The notes beneath the pieces were generated by a model. The model searched no databases. It had not been told where the DNA came from and saw nothing but the letters and a program-made list of their open reading frames with translations. Position numbers and translations under genes: made by a program. A DNA stretch of 64,000 nucleotides from Adenophora triphylla var. japonica (taxonomy: Eukaryota; Streptophyta; Magnoliopsida; Asterales; Campanulaceae): positions 1 to 64,000 of the forward strand of contig JAFEMH010005418.1 in the NCBI GenBank assembly GCA_022495995.1, given 5' to 3'. Of this stretch, positions 60,440-64,000 are shown piece after piece. Every line of letters starts with the position of its first letter. The stretch's first letter is position 1.

Positions 60440-60780
60440 AGATTGGTCAAATTGAAGCGACCAAAAGTATATGATAATCGGCCGAATGAACGACCAAGTG
60501 TGATTAATTTTGGGTCGAATGAAATGACCTATACATGTGTTAACCGATCGATTGAATGATTGGTGGTCTAGTAAAAAGATCTATGAATTGAATGTTTTAG
60601 TCTGTTGAGACGCCCTAATTCAAGTATGAGTATTAATATTGTTGGTCTGTTGAAATGACCAATAAGTCTAATGAAGCGACTTATGAGAGTAATTCCGGTC
60701 TATTGAAAAGACCAAGGGTCTAATGAATTGACATATGACTTAATTAAATGTTTAGTCTGTTGAGACGGCTTATGTTTATA
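60440..60780. repeat. GGTC...GACC / GTCT...AGAC motif cluster in Element 3 interior
   Basis: Short self-complementary units such as GGTCTGTTGAAATGACC, GGTCTATTGAAAAGACC and GGTCGAATGA-type recur about every 30-60 bases, between the gag remains and the knuckle-protease region. Confidence 0.65.
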
Positions 60781-60829
60781 GTATAAAAGTATTAAGCATT
60801 TAGTATTGCTAGTATAGGCGTGAGTAATA

Positions 60830-61294
60830 GTGCCTTGTATTCGTAGTACTGATAAGTGTCGTAAAGAAGATGGTGCCGTAAGTAAGTACCCAAGTAAGAA
60901 CCTTATCAATCGAAGAGTTGGGATCAAAGGCGAGGTCTGTGGTCAAGGATCTGATGAAAAATGTGAAGTGTGCGAAGGAAGGCACAAGACTAATGAGTGT
61001 CGGTACAAAGAGAAGAAAATGAATTTGAAACCTAAAGCGTTAGAAGTACCTTTGGTGATAAATACTCCGACTAATGAGTCGATTCCTATATTGTCTATGT
61101 ATAAGAAGTGCCCTTTGACAATAAATGATAGAGAACTCGAGGTTGACCTAATAGAGTTGAAAATGAATGAATTTGACATTATTCTGGGAATGGATTGGTT
61201 AGCTGCTTACCGTGCAAAAGTAGATTGTTTCAAGAAGGAAGTACATTTTAGGTTATCATCTAGAGAGGAGTTCTGTTTTCAAGGATCGAAATAG
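60830..61294 (+). pseudogene. Element 3 gag knuckle and protease fragment
   Basis: An open stretch of 154 codons. CEVCEGRHKTNECRY (about 60967-61011) is knuckle-like, followed by the protease C-terminal block LELKMNEFDIILGMDWL-like (about 61150-61201) and AAYRAKVDCFKKEVHFRL. The typical DSGAT active site is absent; the sequence jumps from the knuckle to the later part, so protease has an internal deletion. Confidence 0.75.
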
Positions 61295-61363
61295 AGAAGT
61301 CAATCGGGTCTTATATCAGTAATAAAGGCTTGGAAGATACTAAGGAAAGGATGTGAAGGGTAC

Positions 61364-63990
61364 TTGGTCTATATAGGCGAGACGAATAAGAAAGAAGTGA
61401 GCATAGAATCTTTAGCAGTGATAAAGGATTTTAAGGATGTGTTTCCAGAGGAATTGCCTGGAATACCACTGAAAAGGGAGGTGGAATTTTTTATAGACTT
61501 AGTACCAGAGACCGCACCGATATCAAAGGCACCGTACAAAATGGCGCTGACTGAACTCAAGGAATTGAAGGAACAACTACAGGAATGATTGGATAATGGT
61601 TTGATTAGACCGAGTGTTTCACCATGGAGTGCACTGCCATTTTTTTGTAAAGAAGAAAGACGGATCGATGAGAATGTGTATCGACTATCGAAAGTTGAAT
61701 CGAGTGACGGTTAGGAATCAGTACCCGTTGCCGAGGATTGATGACTTATTTGAACAACTTCGGGGAGCGTGTTAGTTCTCGAAGATAGATTTGAGATCGG
61801 AATATCAGCAGTTGAGAGTAAAGAACAAGGATGTTGAGGAGATGGCCTTTATGACAAGGTACAGTCATTATGAGTTGTTGGTTATGCCGTTTGGGTGACA
61901 AATGCGCCAGCTGCATTTATGGAATTGGGGAATATAATATTTCAGGAATTCTGGGATAAGTGAGTAGTTGTGTTTATGGATGATATCTTGCTTTATTCTA
62001 AGACTAAGAAGGAACATGAAGAACATTTGAGGTTAGTTCTACATATGTTGTAGGGACAAAAGTTGTACGCTAATTTCAAGAAGTATGAATTTTGGCAGGA
62101 GAGAGAGAGTGGTATTCTTAGGGCTTGTGGTATCTAAGGATGGGATTGAAGTGGATCCAACAGAAATAGAGGCTATAGTATATTGGGAGAGACCAACCTC
62201 AGTTAGTGAGATAAGAAGTTTCTTGGGGTTAACAGGATACTATAGGAGATTCGTTGAATGACTTTCGAAGTTGTCAGTACAGTTAACAAGGTTAACGCAG
62301 AAAGGAGCAAGGTTCGTTTAGTCAGAAGAATGTGAAAAGAAATTTCAAGGGCTGAAGAGTCGAATTGTGTCTGCACCGGTTCTTACTGTACCATCAAGAT
62401 CAGACGAATTTGTGATATATAGTGATACTTCATTGAAGGTATTAGGTTACATGTTGATGCAGAATGATAAGGTTATAGCTTATGCGTCAAGATAATTGAA
62501 GAACCATGAAAAAAAATAAAAAAAAATTTAATCGACCTATGATTTGGAGTTAGCAGCTGTTTTGCTTTGAAGATTTGGGAGACATTACTTGTTTGGGGTA
62601 ACTTGTCAGATTTATATGAATCATAAGAGTCTTAAGTATATTTTCACTTAGAAGGAGCTTAACATGAGGCAAAAGGGGATGGCTGGAGTTGCTTAAGGAT
62701 TATGATTGTACAAATTTATACCACCTAGGAAATGCCAATGAGGTGGCTGATGCTTTGAGTAGGAAAAATGAAGGAACCTTAGCGGCGTTGATTTCTAAGG
62801 GGGTAAGTGCATGGGATAGCATTGAGGTTCAAGTATAGAAGTGAGCGTTAAAAGGGTATTTGGCTCAGTTAAATATTTAGCCAACATTGTTAGACCAAAT
62901 CAAGGAAGCACAAGGAATAGATGAAGAGCCGTGAGGATACATTAAAGTATGGCAAAAGTAAAAGTAATAGATTTTCGTATAGATGACAAAGGGATTTTAG
63001 GTAAAAATCGAGAATTTGGGTACCTAGCGACACGGATATAAGAGGAGAAATTCTGCAGGAAGTGCACTGTCAAAAGTTTTCTATACATTATGAGAGTACG
63101 AAGGCGTATATGAACTTAAGGGAATCATTTTGGTAGAAATTATATGAAGGGAGATGTGGCAGAATTGTATCGAGATGTTGGGTATGTCAACAAGTGAAGA
63201 GTGAACACCAGTAACCGAAAGGATTATTACAGTCGTTACCAATTTCGGAATGGGAGTGGGAGAACATAGAAATGGATTTAGTAGTGGGACTATCGAAAAA
63301 GTTGAAGGGTCATAACGCGATTTGGGTTATAGTGGACAGACTTATGAAGACGGCCTATTTTGTGACAATTAAGGTGACAGACTCATTGGAGAAATTAACT
63401 AAGTTATACGTGGATGAGATAGTGAGATTGCATGGAATACCAATATAGATAGTATCCGATCGGAATGCGAGGTTACATCAAATTTTTGAAAGAGTCTACA
63501 ACAAGCTTTGGGTATCGAGTTGGCGGTGAGTACAACTTTTCACCTACAGACGGACAGTTAGACAGGACGATTCAGACACTTGAGGGTAGGTTGAGGGCTA
63601 TGTCACTGGATTGTCAAGGGACTTGGGACGAGCACTTGCCGTTGGTAGAATTCGCTTACAACAACAGTTATCACGCTAACATCGGTATGGCACCGTATGA
63701 AGCTTGGTATGGATGGAAGTGTAGATTGCCTGCTTGTAGGGACGAAGTTGGTGAGAGGAAACTGACGGGACCAGAGATCATTCAAGTAATAGTGAATAAA
63801 GTACAACAGATAAGAAAATGGTTATTGACCGCTCAGAGTAGACAAAAGTCGTATGCAGATTGCCGACGATGAGATTTAGAGTTCCAGTTGGGGGGATCAT
63901 ATATTCTTGAAGACTTCGCCAACCAAGGGAGTTATGCGATTTGGTATTCGCGGAAAAGTGAGCCCAAGGTATGTGGGACCATTTGAAATT
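61364..63990 (+). pseudogene. Element 3 pol pseudogene (RT, RNase H, integrase), truncated by window
   Basis: RT: FKDVFPEELPGIPLKREVEF (61429-61490), [17 protein letters not shown] and VVVFMDDILLYSKTKKEHEE (about 61965-62020, the catalytic xxDD). RNase H: FVIYSDTSLKVLGYMLMQN (about 62410-62466). Integrase: VCQQVKSEHQ, WEWENIEMDLVVGLSK, GHNAIWVIVDRL, LTKLYVDEIVRLHGIP and SDRNARL (second catalytic D), then FAYNNSYHANIGMAPYEAWY (about 63651-63710). The E-bearing segment reads TDGQLDRTIQTLEG, where relatives have DGQSERTIQTLED, so the catalytic Glu codon is changed to Asp. Word choice is typical of Tekay/Del chromoviruses; any chromodomain lies outside. Many stops. Confidence 0.85.
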
Positions 63991-64000
63991 TTGGAGCGAA

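Larger units (their letters stand above)
35480..64000 (+). mobile_element. Element 3: Tekay/Del-like gypsy element, interrupted and running off the window
   Basis: The 5' LTR starts TGTAATAACCCG at 35480. It is split after 26 bases by Element 2 and resumes at 57059, ending GGTCGTTACA at 59363. The initiator-Met-type primer site follows. Decayed gag, protease, RT, RNase H and integrase run to the window edge; the 3' LTR is outside. The LTR is about 2.3 kb, in the range of Tekay-type chromoviruses. Confidence 0.85.

Overview
The window is plant nuclear DNA, most likely from a flowering plant and probably a dicot. It has spliced genes with GT-AG introns, Tat-clade and Tekay-like Ty3/gypsy elements, Ty1/copia elements, hAT, Helitron, Stowaway- and Tourist-like elements and tRNA-derived SINEs. 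There is no bacterial or organellar gene organisation. I could not identify the species.

Only one host gene is visible: a DNA-3-methyladenine glycosylase (AAG/MPG family, plant MAG) on the minus strand. Exons 1-5 lie at 22439-22732, 22200-22271, 18901-19024, 18160-18230 and 125-182. The last exon(s) fall beyond the left edge. All visible splice sites and phases agree, so the gene looks intact, yet it spans more than 22.6 kb because its introns are full of transposons. Intron 4 alone is about 18 kb. It holds a full-length decayed hAT (237-3997), a Tourist-like element (about 4100-5004), a Helitron (5192-16650) and a SINE (about 17705-17815). The Helitron contains a broken copia element, which is in turn split by a gag-protease-only gypsy element (7095-12876) and by a long-TIR MITE (14173-14795). 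Introns 2 and 3 hold a Tat-type pol fragment and several MITEs.

Upstream of the gene, from 23.3 kb on, is a stack of LTR retrotransposons. Element 1 (23323-34941, TSD GTAAC, sense strand minus) and Element 2 (35506-57053, TSD AATTC, sense strand plus) are two distinct Tat-clade elements. Each has gag-protease, RT, a double RNase H, integrase and a large extra gene on the opposite strand. Element 2 sits inside the 5' LTR of Element 3 (35480 to beyond 64000), a Tekay/Del-like gypsy element whose decayed gag-pol fills the right end. Element 2 is itself interrupted by a copia element (46242-54312, TSD TGGCA) that landed inside its antisense gene.

The most interesting signal is the antisense gene shared by Elements 1 and 2. 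In both it has three exons, intron phases 1 and 0, an MAR start, a conserved LDPF-type block, a Cys cluster, a C-terminal coiled coil with a GHxLVPY block, and a TATA box of its own. In both it converges on pol across a spacer rich in tandem repeats. The Element 2 spacer carries an array of 23-bp units that can fold as C(UACG)G tetraloop hairpins, between two copies of a hairpin with a compensatory base-pair change. Extra antisense ORFs are already known in the Tat clade; the shared splicing, promoter and RNA structure are what deserve attention.
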